NCBI RefSeq assembly: GCF_042678405.1
Contig: NZ_JBHTLI010000001.1
Location: forward strand, 186,001 to 250,000
Length of the DNA stretch: 64,000 nucleotides
From: Salegentibacter_A chungangensis
Lineage (GTDB): Bacteria; Bacteroidota; Bacteroidia; Flavobacteriales; Flavobacteriaceae
Direction of reading: 5' to 3'
Shown: positions 32,446 through 40,684 of the stretch, piece after piece
How the letters are laid out: every line of letters begins with the position of its first letter
Position numbering within the stretch: the first letter of the stretch is position 1
Program-made: the position numbers and the translations under genes
The notes under the pieces: generated by a model
The model's input: only the letters and a program-made list of their open reading frames with translations
Databases searched by the model: none
Told to the model about the DNA's origin: nothing

Positions 32446-32784
32446 ATGAAACAAATCTACCTTTATAGTTTTATTTTAGCGTGTTTCCTATTGTTTGCCA
32501 GTCCGGCGAACGCTCAGGACAATATGCGTATGCCAGATAGAACAGAAGTTCAGATCGAAGGCCTTTCTATTTACCCTAACCCAGTAACCGGTGGGAAAGT
32601 ATATATCAGCACCGCCAGGAACCTTGAAAAAGATATTGAAATCTATAATGTTTTAGGAAAACCTATTTACAAGGCGCGGTTGCGTGGTAAGGAACTTGAT
32701 GTTTCTTCATTGGATGCGGGAATCTATATCCTTAAGATACAGGAAGAGAGCAGCAAGTCTACCAGGAAACTGGTTGTACGATAA
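32446..32784 (+). CDS. Minimal protein: signal peptide plus T9SS type A sorting domain
   Basis: From ATG 32446 the product is 112 residues. It has a signal peptide (1-24, ending ANAQ), a linker of about 12 residues, and then a C-terminal domain matching type IX secretion type A signals (LSIYPNPVTGGKVYI, IEIYNVLGKPIYKA, LDAGIYILKIQEESSKSTRKLVV). Almost the whole mature protein is the sorting tail, with no cargo domain. It has its own -7 element 22 bases before the ATG and a strong terminator. It could be a small surface protein or a decoy/regulator of the T9SS, or a relic of a larger protein; the sequence does not tell. Confidence 0.82.
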   Translation: MKQIYLYSFILACFLLFASPANAQDNMRMPDRTEVQIEGLSIYPNPVTGGKVYISTARNLEKDIEIYNVLGKPIYKARLRGKELDVSSLDAGIYILKIQEESSKSTRKLVVR

Positions 32785-32810
32785 ATATTACTCTTTATAA
32801 AAATATATTC

Positions 32811-32838
32811 AGGCTTCTTTTCTAAAGAAGCTTTTTTT
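32811..32838 (+). terminator. Terminator after the T9SS-tail gene
   Basis: An 8-bp stem (GCTTCTTT / AAAGAAGC) with a 3-base loop is followed by seven T. Confidence 0.85.
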
Positions 32839-32854
32839 ATTCTGAATCTTTACT

Positions 32855-33832
32855 ATGCTGGAAAACCGGATTTTCAATATTTCTTCAGACGAGGAATTCG
32901 TTCAAACCAGTCTTGATGTCTTCAAATTTCAATATGATAACAATAAGGTCTACCAAAGATTTTGTGATCTGCTTGGCAGAGACCCTCTAAATGTAAGCAG
33001 CTTAAAAGAGATCCCCTTTCTGCCCATAGAGTTCTTCAAATCTCAAAGAATCCTGAGCAGCCAAAAGGAGGCTGTCATCACCTTTACCAGCAGCGGGACT
33101 ACCGGCAGCAATACCAGCAAGCATTATGTGACAGATCTGGGTATCTACGAAGAAAGCTTTATTCGCGGTTTTGAAAAATTTTACGGAAAGCCTGAAGATC
33201 TTGTAATCCTGGCACTACTTCCCTCCTACCTCGAAAGGGAAGGCTCCTCCCTCATCTATATGGTCAACTCTCTCATAGAGCAGAGCGAACAACCCGAAAG
33301 CGGTTTCTATTTGCACAATCTTGAGGAACTCAGCGAAAGACTGAAGGAGCTTGACCGCCAGGGAAAACCGATCCTTCTGATAGGTGTTTCCTTTGCTCTG
33401 ATGGATCTTGTTGAAGCCTACAGTTTCAATTTAAAAAACACTATTGTTATGGAAACCGGCGGAATGAAAGGTCGAAGGAAAGAGATGATCCGGAAGGAAT
33501 TACATAAAATACTCGCTGAAGGGTTCGGGGTTAAAAATATTCACAGCGAATATGGGATGACCGAGCTGCTCTCCCAGGCCTATTCCAAAGGCAACGGAAT
33601 TTTTGAGTGCCCTCCCTGGATGAAATTACTTATCAGGGATCCGGAAGATGCACTGACATATCTCCCAAGGAATAAAACCGGTGGTCTTAACATCATAGAC
33701 CTCGCCAACCTCAATTCCTGCTCTTTTATAGCTACACAGGACCTTGGGAAAGAAATATCCTACAATAATTATGAAATCCTCGGAAGGTTTGATAACAGTG
33801 ACATTCGGGGCTGCAACCTTATGGTTTTATAA
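32855..33832 (+). CDS. LuxE/PaaK-type acyl-protein synthetase-like protein
   Basis: The 325-residue protein resembles LuxE (acyl-protein synthetase, the ANL-type adenylating subunit of fatty-acid reductase). It has FTSSGTTGSNTSKHY (P-loop-like ATP site), METGGMKGRRKEM, and HSEYGMTELLSQAY. It should activate a carboxylic acid as an adenylate and transfer it to a Cys or thiol. No LuxC or LuxD partner is near, so the partner enzyme is unknown. It is monocistronic, downstream of a terminator; the next 280 bases contain hairpins but no gene. Confidence 0.8.
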   Translation: MLENRIFNISSDEEFVQTSLDVFKFQYDNNKVYQRFCDLLGRDPLNVSSLKEIPFLPIEFFKSQRILSSQKEAVITFTSSGTTGSNTSKHYVTDLGIYEESFIRGFEKFYGKPEDLVILALLPSYLEREGSSLIYMVNSLIEQSEQPESGFYLHNLEELSERLKELDRQGKPILLIGVSFALMDLVEAYSFNLKNTIVMETGGMKGRRKEMIRKELHKILAEGFGVKNIHSEYGMTELLSQAYSKGNGIFECPPWMKLLIRDPEDALTYLPRNKTGGLNIIDLANLNSCSFIATQDLGKEISYNNYEILGRFDNSDIRGCNLMVL

Positions 33833-34018
33833 TCAGCAAACTACAACAAAACCTAAGGATCTGTTAAAGACTGTTGCCGAAATGTTATTTCCTTGTTAAA
33901 CCTGTAATGATTCGATCTTTTATCGACTACTTATATGCAAGCTTCTAATAGTATAGTTTCTATTGATGCCTTGCAGGCTAAGTGAAATTTTTTTCATATT
34001 AGATTGGTTAGTTAGTTG

Positions 34019-34053
34019 CAATCCCTCTGGACGCCCTGTCCAGAGGGATTTGT
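34019..34053 (+). terminator. Strong hairpin (end of the LuxE-like transcript or a small RNA)
   Basis: ATCCCTCTGGAC and GTCCAGAGGGAT form a perfect 12-bp stem with a 5-base loop, followed by TTTGTATT. It lies about 190 bases beyond the LuxE-like stop; the stretch before it contains a small TCGAT-loop-ATCGA hairpin but no gene. Confidence 0.6.
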
Positions 34054-34083
34054 ATTATAGGCCAACCCAAACAATCTGATCAT

Positions 34084-34109
34084 AAAAAAAGCCCCGATTC
34101 GGGGCTTTT
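34084..34109 (-). terminator. Terminator of tyrS
   Basis: An A-run (U-run on the minus strand), then a GCCCCGA/TCGGGGC stem with a 1-3 base loop, immediately downstream of the tyrS stop. Confidence 0.85.
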
Positions 34110-34112
34110 GCT

Positions 34113-35408
34113 TTAGATCGCTCTGATAATATAAGTATTCTTCTTTCCTTTATTAATAATGACATATTTATCATTAATAAGGTCTGAAAGTCCTATGGCA
34201 TAATCCTCCTTTACCTTCTCTTTGTTTACAGAAACCGAATTTTCTTTTAATGCCCTTCTGGCTTCTCCATTCGAATTTAAAAAACCGGTTTTAGCCGAAA
34301 GCGCTCCAATCATATCAAGCCCTGCTTCTATCTCAGACTTTTCAATTTCCGCCTGAGGCACCCCTTCAAAAACATCAAGGAAGGTCTTTTCATCAAGACT
34401 CTTCAGGTCATCGGCCGTACTTTTTCCGAACAATACCTCAGAAGCCTTTACGGCTTTTTCATATTCTTCTTCATTATGAACAGTAATGGTCACCTCTTTT
34501 GCAAGGCGCTTCTGAAGCAAACGCATATGAGGCGCTTCCTTATGCTCGGCTATAAGAGCCTCAATAGTTTCCCTGTCGAGAAAGGTAAAGATCTTGATAT
34601 AACGCTCAGCATCCTCATCACTGGTGTTTAACCAGTACTGGTAAAATTTATATGGAGAGGTTCTTTTTGAATCAAGCCAGATATTCCCCCCTTCACTCTT
34701 TCCGAATTTACTACCATCACTTTTAGTGATAAGCGGACAGGTAAGCGCATATCCTTTCCCGTCCCCAATTCTTCTGATAAGTTCGGTCCCGGTGGTGATA
34801 TTTCCCCACTGGTCACTTCCTCCCATCTGAAGGGTACAACTATGGTTCCTGTACAAATGCAAAAAGTCATATCCCTGAACGAGCTGGTAAGTGAATTCGG
34901 TAAAAGACATCCCGTCGCTACTTTCTCCGGTAAGTCTGTTTTTAACCGAATCTTTAGCCATCATATAGTTAACGGTAATATGCTTCCCTACATCACGAAT
35001 AAATTCAAGAAAGCCAATGTTCTTCATCCAGTCGTAATTATTCACCATCACCGCTTCATTCTCTGCTCCCGAATTAAAATCGAGAAACTGAGACAATTGT
35101 TCTCTCACACATTCCTGGTTGTGCCTTAATGTAGGCTCGTCCAACAAGTTCCTTTCACTGGACTTCCCGGAAGGGTCTCCTATCATCCCGGTTGCTCCCC
35201 CTACCAGGGCAAATGGTTTATGGCCACATTGCTGATAGTGCGCGAGCAACATAATAGGCACAAGATTTCCTATATGAAGCGAATCGGCAGTAGGATCAAA
35301 ACCCACATAAGCCGCCCGCATAGCTTCGTTTAAATGTTCTTCGGTTCCCGGCATCACATCGTGTAACATTCCGCGCCAGGTTAGTTCTTCAACAAAATTT
35401 TTGCTCAT
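34113..35408 (-). CDS. tyrS: Tyrosyl-tRNA synthetase
   Basis: The 431-residue class I synthetase has the HIGH-like SLHIGNLVPIM (about 40-50), GGATGMIGDPSGKS, QMGGSDQWGNIT (tyrosine and tRNA site), the KMSKS-like KFGKSEGGN, and a C-terminal S4 RNA-binding domain with ARRALKENSVSVN. It charges tRNA-Tyr. Length and motifs are standard. It is transcribed alone on the minus strand; a TATCTTTA element at 35444-35437 could be its promoter. Confidence 0.98.
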   Translation of the reverse strand: MSKNFVEELTWRGMLHDVMPGTEEHLNEAMRAAYVGFDPTADSLHIGNLVPIMLLAHYQQCGHKPFALVGGATGMIGDPSGKSSERNLLDEPTLRHNQECVREQLSQFLDFNSGAENEAVMVNNYDWMKNIGFLEFIRDVGKHITVNYMMAKDSVKNRLTGESSDGMSFTEFTYQLVQGYDFLHLYRNHSCTLQMGGSDQWGNITTGTELIRRIGDGKGYALTCPLITKSDGSKFGKSEGGNIWLDSKRTSPYKFYQYWLNTSDEDAERYIKIFTFLDRETIEALIAEHKEAPHMRLLQKRLAKEVTITVHNEEEYEKAVKASEVLFGKSTADDLKSLDEKTFLDVFEGVPQAEIEKSEIEAGLDMIGALSAKTGFLNSNGEARRALKENSVSVNKEKVKEDYAIGLSDLINDKYVIINKGKKNTYIIRAI

Positions 35409-35489
35409 ATCTCGGTTTTTGCTCTAAAAAGAGCCGTAAAGATACCATAAACTCTTATTTTTCCTAAGTGCTTTAGCTATATTTACGCT

Positions 35490-36488
35490 ATGATTTTAGT
35501 AACCGGAGGAACAGGATTGGTTGGTTCACATTTGCTTTATAATCTGGTAAAGTCAGGTGAAAAGCCGCGTGCCATTCATCGCAAAAACAGCGACCTGCAA
35601 AAAGTAAAGCAGGTCTTTTCTTATTATACCGATAAGGCCGAAGAATTTTTCAAAGCAATTGAATGGACCGAAGCCGATATCAACGATATTCCCGCCCTAA
35701 CCGAAGCCTTCGAAGGAATTTCCAGAGTCTATCATTGCGCTGCCCTGGTCTCATTTAATGTTAATGACGAAAAGAAGCTTCGAAAGGTCAACATAAAAGG
35801 CACAGCCAATGTAGTGAACCTGTGCATTGCAAATTCCATTGAAAAACTTTGCTATGTTAGCAGCATAGCCAGCCTTGGTCGCCCTTTAAACGGCGAAATG
35901 GTAAATGAGGACAGTCCCTGGAATCCGGAAGAAAACCACAGCGATTATGCCATCTCAAAATACGGAGCCGAAATAGAAGTCTGGCGCGGCTCCCAGGAAG
36001 GACTTAAGGTCGTGATTGTAAACCCGGGAGTTATCATAGGACCAGGATTTTGGGATTCGGGCAGCGGACTGCTCTTCAAAAAGGTCGATAATGGCCTGAA
36101 TTTTCATTTCCCGAAAGTAACCGGTTTTGTTAGTGTTTGGGATACAGTTGAAGCTATGAGGCACCTAATGAAGGCCGGTGTGAAGAACAAAAGGTATATC
36201 GTAGTTTCCGAGAATATTGCCTTCAAAGAAGTGCTATGCAAAACCGCCGAAGCCCTGGACAAACCCAAACCGAAGAAAGCTTTGAAAAAATGGATGATCT
36301 ATATGGGATGGCTGGCCCAGAAAACCGGGTCGGTATTTGGTTTTAAACAGGTAATCACCAGAGACAGTGCAAAAACACTGTTTGAAGAGACCCGTTTTGA
36401 CAATGGTAAAATTCAGGAGAAAACGGGCCTGAGGTTTACACCAATACACAAAGTCATTGAAAAGACCGCTGAGTATTACAAATCGTAG
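35490..36488 (+). CDS. NAD-dependent epimerase/dehydratase family protein (extended SDR)
   Basis: The 332-residue protein has the N-terminal dinucleotide site GGTGLVGSHLLYNL and a YAISKYGAE catalytic Tyr-x3-Lys. The middle region (CYVSSIASLG) and the C-terminal half match the extended SDR group close to dihydroflavonol-4-reductase/3-beta-HSD types. It reduces or epimerises a carbonyl or sugar-nucleotide substrate; the substrate is not readable. It is monocistronic, with a convergent DUF4296 gene six bases beyond its stop. Confidence 0.88.
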   Translation: MILVTGGTGLVGSHLLYNLVKSGEKPRAIHRKNSDLQKVKQVFSYYTDKAEEFFKAIEWTEADINDIPALTEAFEGISRVYHCAALVSFNVNDEKKLRKVNIKGTANVVNLCIANSIEKLCYVSSIASLGRPLNGEMVNEDSPWNPEENHSDYAISKYGAEIEVWRGSQEGLKVVIVNPGVIIGPGFWDSGSGLLFKKVDNGLNFHFPKVTGFVSVWDTVEAMRHLMKAGVKNKRYIVVSENIAFKEVLCKTAEALDKPKPKKALKKWMIYMGWLAQKTGSVFGFKQVITRDSAKTLFEETRFDNGKIQEKTGLRFTPIHKVIEKTAEYYKS

Positions 36489-36494
36489 CTGCTG

Positions 36495-36992
36495 TTACTG
36501 AATATCTTCTACTGACGGCGGGGCCACCAGACTGTCCTTATACATAGCTCCTGTACGGCTTCTTTGGATATCGGGCGGAACCTGATCCAGGCTATCCCGT
36601 TTCCTGTCGTCAGCTGGAATGGTATCTTTCATTTTTTCTTCAGCGGTCCTAAGAGAATCCAGCTTGCTTTTCTTCAACTGCAGACTGTCCTTTACCCTGG
36701 AATAAATATCCTCGTATGTCGAGTAGTTATCTGAATAATAATTGTTGCTCCGCTCAAACTGAAGACTATCGACCCCGTGTTTATCAAAAACATATTGGTC
36801 CGGATCGATGCCGAACTCTTCAAATTGCTGCTTATTATAGTTCCGGGCAGAATTAATTATGGAAAGATCAATTAGCACCTCGACCATTTTATCTTCAGGA
36901 AGGAGATCCTTCGGTTTTTCCACCTTTTCCACATTCTGGCAGGAAGCAAAAAGAAGTACTGTGGTAACTATATTTAAGGCCTTTCTTTTCAT
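36495..36992 (-). CDS. DUF4296 lipoprotein
   Basis: The start is put at ATG 36992, since an upstream in-frame TTG at 37004 would only extend it by four residues into pyrC. The 165-residue protein has a lipobox FASCQ near residue 18, then the DUF4296 pattern LLPEDKMVEVLIDLSIINSARNYNK and HGVDSLQFERSNNYYSDN. A lysine- and glutamate-rich coiled tail follows. Such small lipoproteins occur throughout Bacteroidota, often next to pyrC; the function is unknown. It is the last gene of the Dpm1-type-pyrC-DUF4296 operon. Confidence 0.88.
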   Translation of the reverse strand: MKRKALNIVTTVLLFASCQNVEKVEKPKDLLPEDKMVEVLIDLSIINSARNYNKQQFEEFGIDPDQYVFDKHGVDSLQFERSNNYYSDNYSTYEDIYSRVKDSLQLKKSKLDSLRTAEEKMKDTIPADDRKRDSLDQVPPDIQRSRTGAMYKDSLVAPPSVEDIQ

Positions 36993-36993
36993 C

Positions 36994-38337
36994 TTAACGA
37001 TCAAAGCTCAGTCTTTCGGCTACATTGGCAAAAGGCTGATGCTTAAAGTTTCTGTATACCAGGTTTCCATTAACAAAAGTATGTGTCACCCTGGATTTAA
37101 AGGTTGTCCCTTCGAACGGAGACCAGCCGCACTTGTAAGCAATATTATCCGGCTGAACGGCCCAGGGCGCATTCAGATCTACAAGAACCAGATCGGCCTT
37201 ATAACCTTCCCTGATGTATCCGCGATCTTTGATATCGAATAAGATTGCAGGGTTATGACACATCTTCTCTACGATCTTTTCCAAAGAGATCTTGCCCTGA
37301 TGATGGAACTGCAGCATTGCAGGTAAGGCGTGCTGAACCAAAGGTCCGCCGCTTGGGGCCTTGGTATATACATTTTTCTTCTCCTGCTTGGTATGTGGTG
37401 CGTGGTCTGTAGCGATCACATCTATATAATCGTCTATAACTCCTTGAAGCAACGCCTTTTGGTCTGCCTCGGTCTTAACAGCCGGGTTCCACTTGATAAA
37501 CGTACCCTTTTTAGCATAATCTGAATCGTTGAACCACAAGTGGTGGATACAAACCTCAGCGGTGATCTTTTTATCTTTTAAAGGCTTTTTATTAGTGAAA
37601 AGCGATAATTCTTTGGCCGTAGACAGGTGAAAAACGTGCAGTCTTGCCCCTGTTTTCTTAGCCAGAGCCACAGCCCTGGAAGAAGATTTATAACAGGCCT
37701 CTTCACTTCTTATTTTAGGGTGACACTCGATAGGAATATCATCTCCATATTTTGCAACATACTCTTCGGTATTTTTGCGAATGGTATCCTCATCTTCACA
37801 ATGCGCACAGATCATTAACGGAGACTTTGAAAATATGTTTTCAAGTACCTTCTCATCATCTACCAGCATATTTCCCGTAGACGATCCGAGGAAGAGTTTA
37901 AGAGCCGCGGTGGTCTTAGGGTCTACCTTCAGAATCTCTTCAAGGTTATCGTTAGTCCCCCCAAACATAAATGAATAATTGGCATAGGAAGATTTTTCAG
38001 CTATCCTGAACTTCTCCTCCAACCTTTCTATTGTAGTGGTTTGAGGGATTGTATTCGGCATTTCTATAAAGGAAGTGATCCCTCCTGCTACAGCCGCTCG
38101 GGACCCCATTTCAATGGTTTCCTTATGGGTAAGCCCCGGTTCCCGAAAATGCACCTGGTCATCGATAAGCCCGGGTAAAAGGTGTGTTCCCTCGGCATCA
38201 AAGATATTCACATTAGGAGATTTAGCGCTGATGCTCTCAGCGATCTCCACAATTATTCCGTCTTCAATAAAAACATCAGCTTCCCTGATTTTGCCTTCAT
38301 TAACAATCTTCGCGTTCTTTATTAAAACCTTCTTCAT
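36994..38337 (-). CDS. pyrC: Dihydroorotase
   Basis: The 447-residue amidohydrolase has LIDDQVHFREPGLTHKET, ALKLFLGSSTGNM (the carboxylated Lys), ICAHCEDE, RLHVFHLSTAKEL and DVIATDHAPHT. These are metal and substrate ligands of type I dihydroorotase, which closes carbamoyl-aspartate to dihydroorotate in pyrimidine synthesis. The first ligand motif, usually HxH, here reads Q61-V-H63; this variant seems common in flavobacteria. It overlaps the upstream glycosyltransferase by one base and precedes the DUF4296 gene. Confidence 0.94.
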   Translation of the reverse strand: MKKVLIKNAKIVNEGKIREADVFIEDGIIVEIAESISAKSPNVNIFDAEGTHLLPGLIDDQVHFREPGLTHKETIEMGSRAAVAGGITSFIEMPNTIPQTTTIERLEEKFRIAEKSSYANYSFMFGGTNDNLEEILKVDPKTTAALKLFLGSSTGNMLVDDEKVLENIFSKSPLMICAHCEDEDTIRKNTEEYVAKYGDDIPIECHPKIRSEEACYKSSSRAVALAKKTGARLHVFHLSTAKELSLFTNKKPLKDKKITAEVCIHHLWFNDSDYAKKGTFIKWNPAVKTEADQKALLQGVIDDYIDVIATDHAPHTKQEKKNVYTKAPSGGPLVQHALPAMLQFHHQGKISLEKIVEKMCHNPAILFDIKDRGYIREGYKADLVLVDLNAPWAVQPDNIAYKCGWSPFEGTTFKSRVTHTFVNGNLVYRNFKHQPFANVAERLSFDR

Positions 38338-39068
38338 TACAATTTGATCCTATTAAAAAGACTTTTAATTTTCATTTTTATTACCCCAAAAACGGCTTCA
38401 GAAATTATGGAGCCGCTCATTTTAGAAGTTCCCCTGGTCCTGTCTGTAAAGATCACAGGAACCTCCTTTATTTTGAATTTCAGGAGATAGGCCTTGAATT
38501 TCATTTCAATTTGAAAAGCATAACCCACAAACTGAATATTGTCCAGATCTATACTCTCCAGGACCTCCCGCTTATAGCATACAAAACCGGCAGTGGTATC
38601 GTGAATTTCCATCCCGGTTATAAACCTTACATATTTTGATGCCAGCCAGGACATTAACACCCTGTTCATTGGCCAGTTTATAACGTTTACCCCGGTGATG
38701 TATCTCGACCCGATGGCAACATCTGCATCCTCTCTTTTACAAGCATTATAGAGTCTAACCAGATCGTTAGGGTTATGAGAGAAATCGGCATCCATTTCAA
38801 AAATGAAATCGTAATCCCGCTCAAGCGCCCACTTAAAACCGTGAATATAGGCCGTCCCCAGGCCTAATTTTCCGGTGCGTTCTTCCAGGAACAACTTATC
38901 GTGAAATTCCGCCTGCAGCGTTCTCACCCGGGCTGCCGTCCCGTCGGGAGAATTATCATCGACCACCAAAATATGAAAACTGCGCTGCAAAGAAAAAATA
39001 TTCCTGACAAGTCGCTCTATATTCTCAATTTCATTAAAAGTGGGTACAATAATTATCCCCTTTGTCAT
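38337..39068 (-). CDS. Polyprenol monophosphomannose synthase (GT2, Dpm1-like)
   Basis: The 243-residue GT2 enzyme has IIVPTFNEIENIERLV, a nucleotide-binding DDNSPDGT, the DxD-like FEMDADFSHNP, and the Dpm1 signature GSRYITGVNVINWP. It transfers mannose from GDP-mannose to polyprenyl phosphate at the cytoplasmic face. The product would serve GT-C mannosyltransferases such as DUF2723 proteins; one of these lies at the left edge of the window. No C-terminal membrane domain is present, unlike the longer class. It overlaps pyrC by one base and has a TACATTTG -7 element upstream. Confidence 0.9.
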   Translation of the reverse strand: MTKGIIIVPTFNEIENIERLVRNIFSLQRSFHILVVDDNSPDGTAARVRTLQAEFHDKLFLEERTGKLGLGTAYIHGFKWALERDYDFIFEMDADFSHNPNDLVRLYNACKREDADVAIGSRYITGVNVINWPMNRVLMSWLASKYVRFITGMEIHDTTAGFVCYKREVLESIDLDNIQFVGYAFQIEMKFKAYLLKFKIKEVPVIFTDRTRGTSKMSGSIISEAVFGVIKMKIKSLFNRIKL

Positions 39069-39084
39069 CCTGTGAAATTTTGCA

Positions 39085-39092
39085 CAAATGTA
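39085..39092 (-). promoter_or_regulatory. -7 element (TACATTTG) of the Dpm1-type-pyrC operon
   Basis: An exact minus-strand consensus match lies 17 bases upstream of the first start codon. A -33 box is not clear. Confidence 0.4.
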
Positions 39093-39149
39093 GGCATTTT
39101 AAATAATCGTTTCTTTGCTTACAGACTAAGTTTTAGCAGCAAATAATTT

Positions 39150-39157
39150 TACCTTTG
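39150..39157 (+). promoter_or_regulatory. -7 element (TACCTTTG) of the DUF4271-hemD operon
   Basis: An exact TAnnTTTG match lies 15 bases before the TTG start. The weak TAAG at 39127-39130 has the right spacing for a -33 box. Confidence 0.45.
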
Positions 39158-39172
39158 TAAAAAAATTTTTAC

Positions 39173-39829
39173 TTGCAAGCGATAGAACGACATGTGGAAA
39201 CCCTGGACTGGATAACCATAATATTTATGGTCTCTCTGGCATTACTGGCAACTGTAAGGAGCCTATACCCACAACGTTTCGAGGAATTTGCCTCATTGCT
39301 GAACTCGAACAAATTTATGGTGTTTAAAGGAAAGGAGAACAAAGCTTTTCATCCTTTTAACATTTTGATGTTCATAGTTAATGTTCTGGCAGTCTCGACT
39401 TTCCTTTATTTGCTGTATACATTCTTTATAGAAGCTAAGCCTCCCAAGCCTCTTGTGGTGTTCATAAGGATCCTTACCGCTTATATGGGCTTTGTATTGG
39501 TGAAGTTTGGGATAGACAAGATTATTTCGAACATCTTTGAATTTGATGCCCAAATGGACTATTATCTATTTCAGAAATTAAGTCACCGTAATTTTATTTC
39601 AATCGGCATCCTGGTGGCAGCAGCCTTACTTATTTATAGCCTTGAACCCACCCGGATCTTAATTTACGGCCTGATTATTACAATTTTACTAGCCAACCTG
39701 ATCAGTCTTTTTGTCATTTATAAACAAAATCAAAATACAATTGTAAGCAACTGGTTTTATTTTATTTTGTACCTTTGCGCACTCGAAATTGCCCCTTATA
39801 TTATTTTGTACAAGCTTTTTACAATTTAA
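39173..39829 (+). CDS. DUF4271 membrane protein
   Basis: The 218-residue protein has about six transmembrane helices and the flavobacterial DUF4271 pattern: an N-terminal ERHVETLDWITIIFMVSLALLA, a central AYMGFVLVKFGIDK and FQKLSHRNFISIG. The start is a TTG giving MQAIERH, the N terminus normal for the family; no in-frame ATG is available upstream. Neighbours in many flavobacteria are hemD, as here (25 bases downstream, probably one transcript). No function is known; a link to heme synthesis or membrane redox is only guilt by association. Confidence 0.85.
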   Translation: MQAIERHVETLDWITIIFMVSLALLATVRSLYPQRFEEFASLLNSNKFMVFKGKENKAFHPFNILMFIVNVLAVSTFLYLLYTFFIEAKPPKPLVVFIRILTAYMGFVLVKFGIDKIISNIFEFDAQMDYYLFQKLSHRNFISIGILVAAALLIYSLEPTRILIYGLIITILLANLISLFVIYKQNQNTIVSNWFYFILYLCALEIAPYIILYKLFTI

Positions 39830-39854
39830 AAGGATCAAATAAAAGTATTGATAT

Positions 39855-40601
39855 ATGAAAGTGAAAACAATTTTAGTTTCCCAGCCTGAACCTAAAGTGG
39901 AAAACTCACCTTATTTTGAGCTGGAGGAAAAACAAAAAGTAAAAATTGATTTCATCCCGTTTATTCATGTCGAAGGAGTATCATCTAAAGAAGTACGGCA
40001 ACAAAAGGTAGATTTTTCTAAATATACCGCGATCATTTTAACAAGTCGAAATGCCGTAGACCACTTTTTTAGGATTGCTGAGGAAATGCGTTACAAGGTG
40101 CCGGACACCTTAAAATACTTTTGTTTGAGTGAAGCCGTAGCCTACTACTTACAGAAATATGTAGTATACCGTAAGCGAAAGATCTATGTTGGAAAACGTA
40201 CTTTCGCCGAGCTGTCTCCGCTAATCAAGAAGTATAAGAATGAGAAGTTCCTTCTCCCCTCTTCAGATATGCTGAAACCTGATGTCCCAAAGACCCTTAA
40301 CAAACTAGGGGTAGACTGGAAGCAGGCAACGTTTTACAAAACTGTTGTTAGCGACCTTTCTCACTTAAGAGATGTGACTTATGACATTCTTGTTTTCTTC
40401 AGCCCAAGCGGGATCAAGTCCTTATTCGAAAACTTCCCTGATTTCAAACAAAATGACACCAGAATAGCAGTGTTCGGGAACACTACCATTAAGGCGGCAA
40501 AAGAGCACGGTCTTACGGTAAACATTAAGGCCCCTACAGCTGAAACGCCTTCTATGACAATGGCGTTACATAAATATATAGCTGAGGTGAACAAAAAGTA
40601 A
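39855..40601 (+). CDS. hemD: Uroporphyrinogen-III synthase
   Basis: The 248-residue protein is divergent, as HemD always is, but matches the family: an N-terminal TILVSQPEP strand, ILTSRNAVDHFFRI, LSEAVAYYLQKY, and a second-domain FFSPSGIKSLFENFPD followed by AVFGNTTIKAAKEHGL. It cyclises hydroxymethylbilane to uroporphyrinogen III in the heme pathway. It sits behind a DUF4271 gene and ends at a bidirectional terminator shared with pckA. Flavobacterial HemD is often found isolated from hemC, as here. Confidence 0.88.
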   Translation: MKVKTILVSQPEPKVENSPYFELEEKQKVKIDFIPFIHVEGVSSKEVRQQKVDFSKYTAIILTSRNAVDHFFRIAEEMRYKVPDTLKYFCLSEAVAYYLQKYVVYRKRKIYVGKRTFAELSPLIKKYKNEKFLLPSSDMLKPDVPKTLNKLGVDWKQATFYKTVVSDLSHLRDVTYDILVFFSPSGIKSLFENFPDFKQNDTRIAVFGNTTIKAAKEHGLTVNIKAPTAETPSMTMALHKYIAEVNKK

Positions 40602-40624
40602 TTTACCTTCCATTTTATATTAAT

Positions 40625-40662
40625 AAAAAATCCGGTGCTCTCAATGAACACCGGATTTTTTT
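40625..40662. terminator. Bidirectional terminator between hemD and pckA
   Basis: An A-run, a TCCGGTG/CACCGGA stem with an 11-base loop, and a T-run between two convergent genes. Confidence 0.88.
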
Positions 40663-40684
40663 ATGCTGTTCCGTTAGGTCCTAA

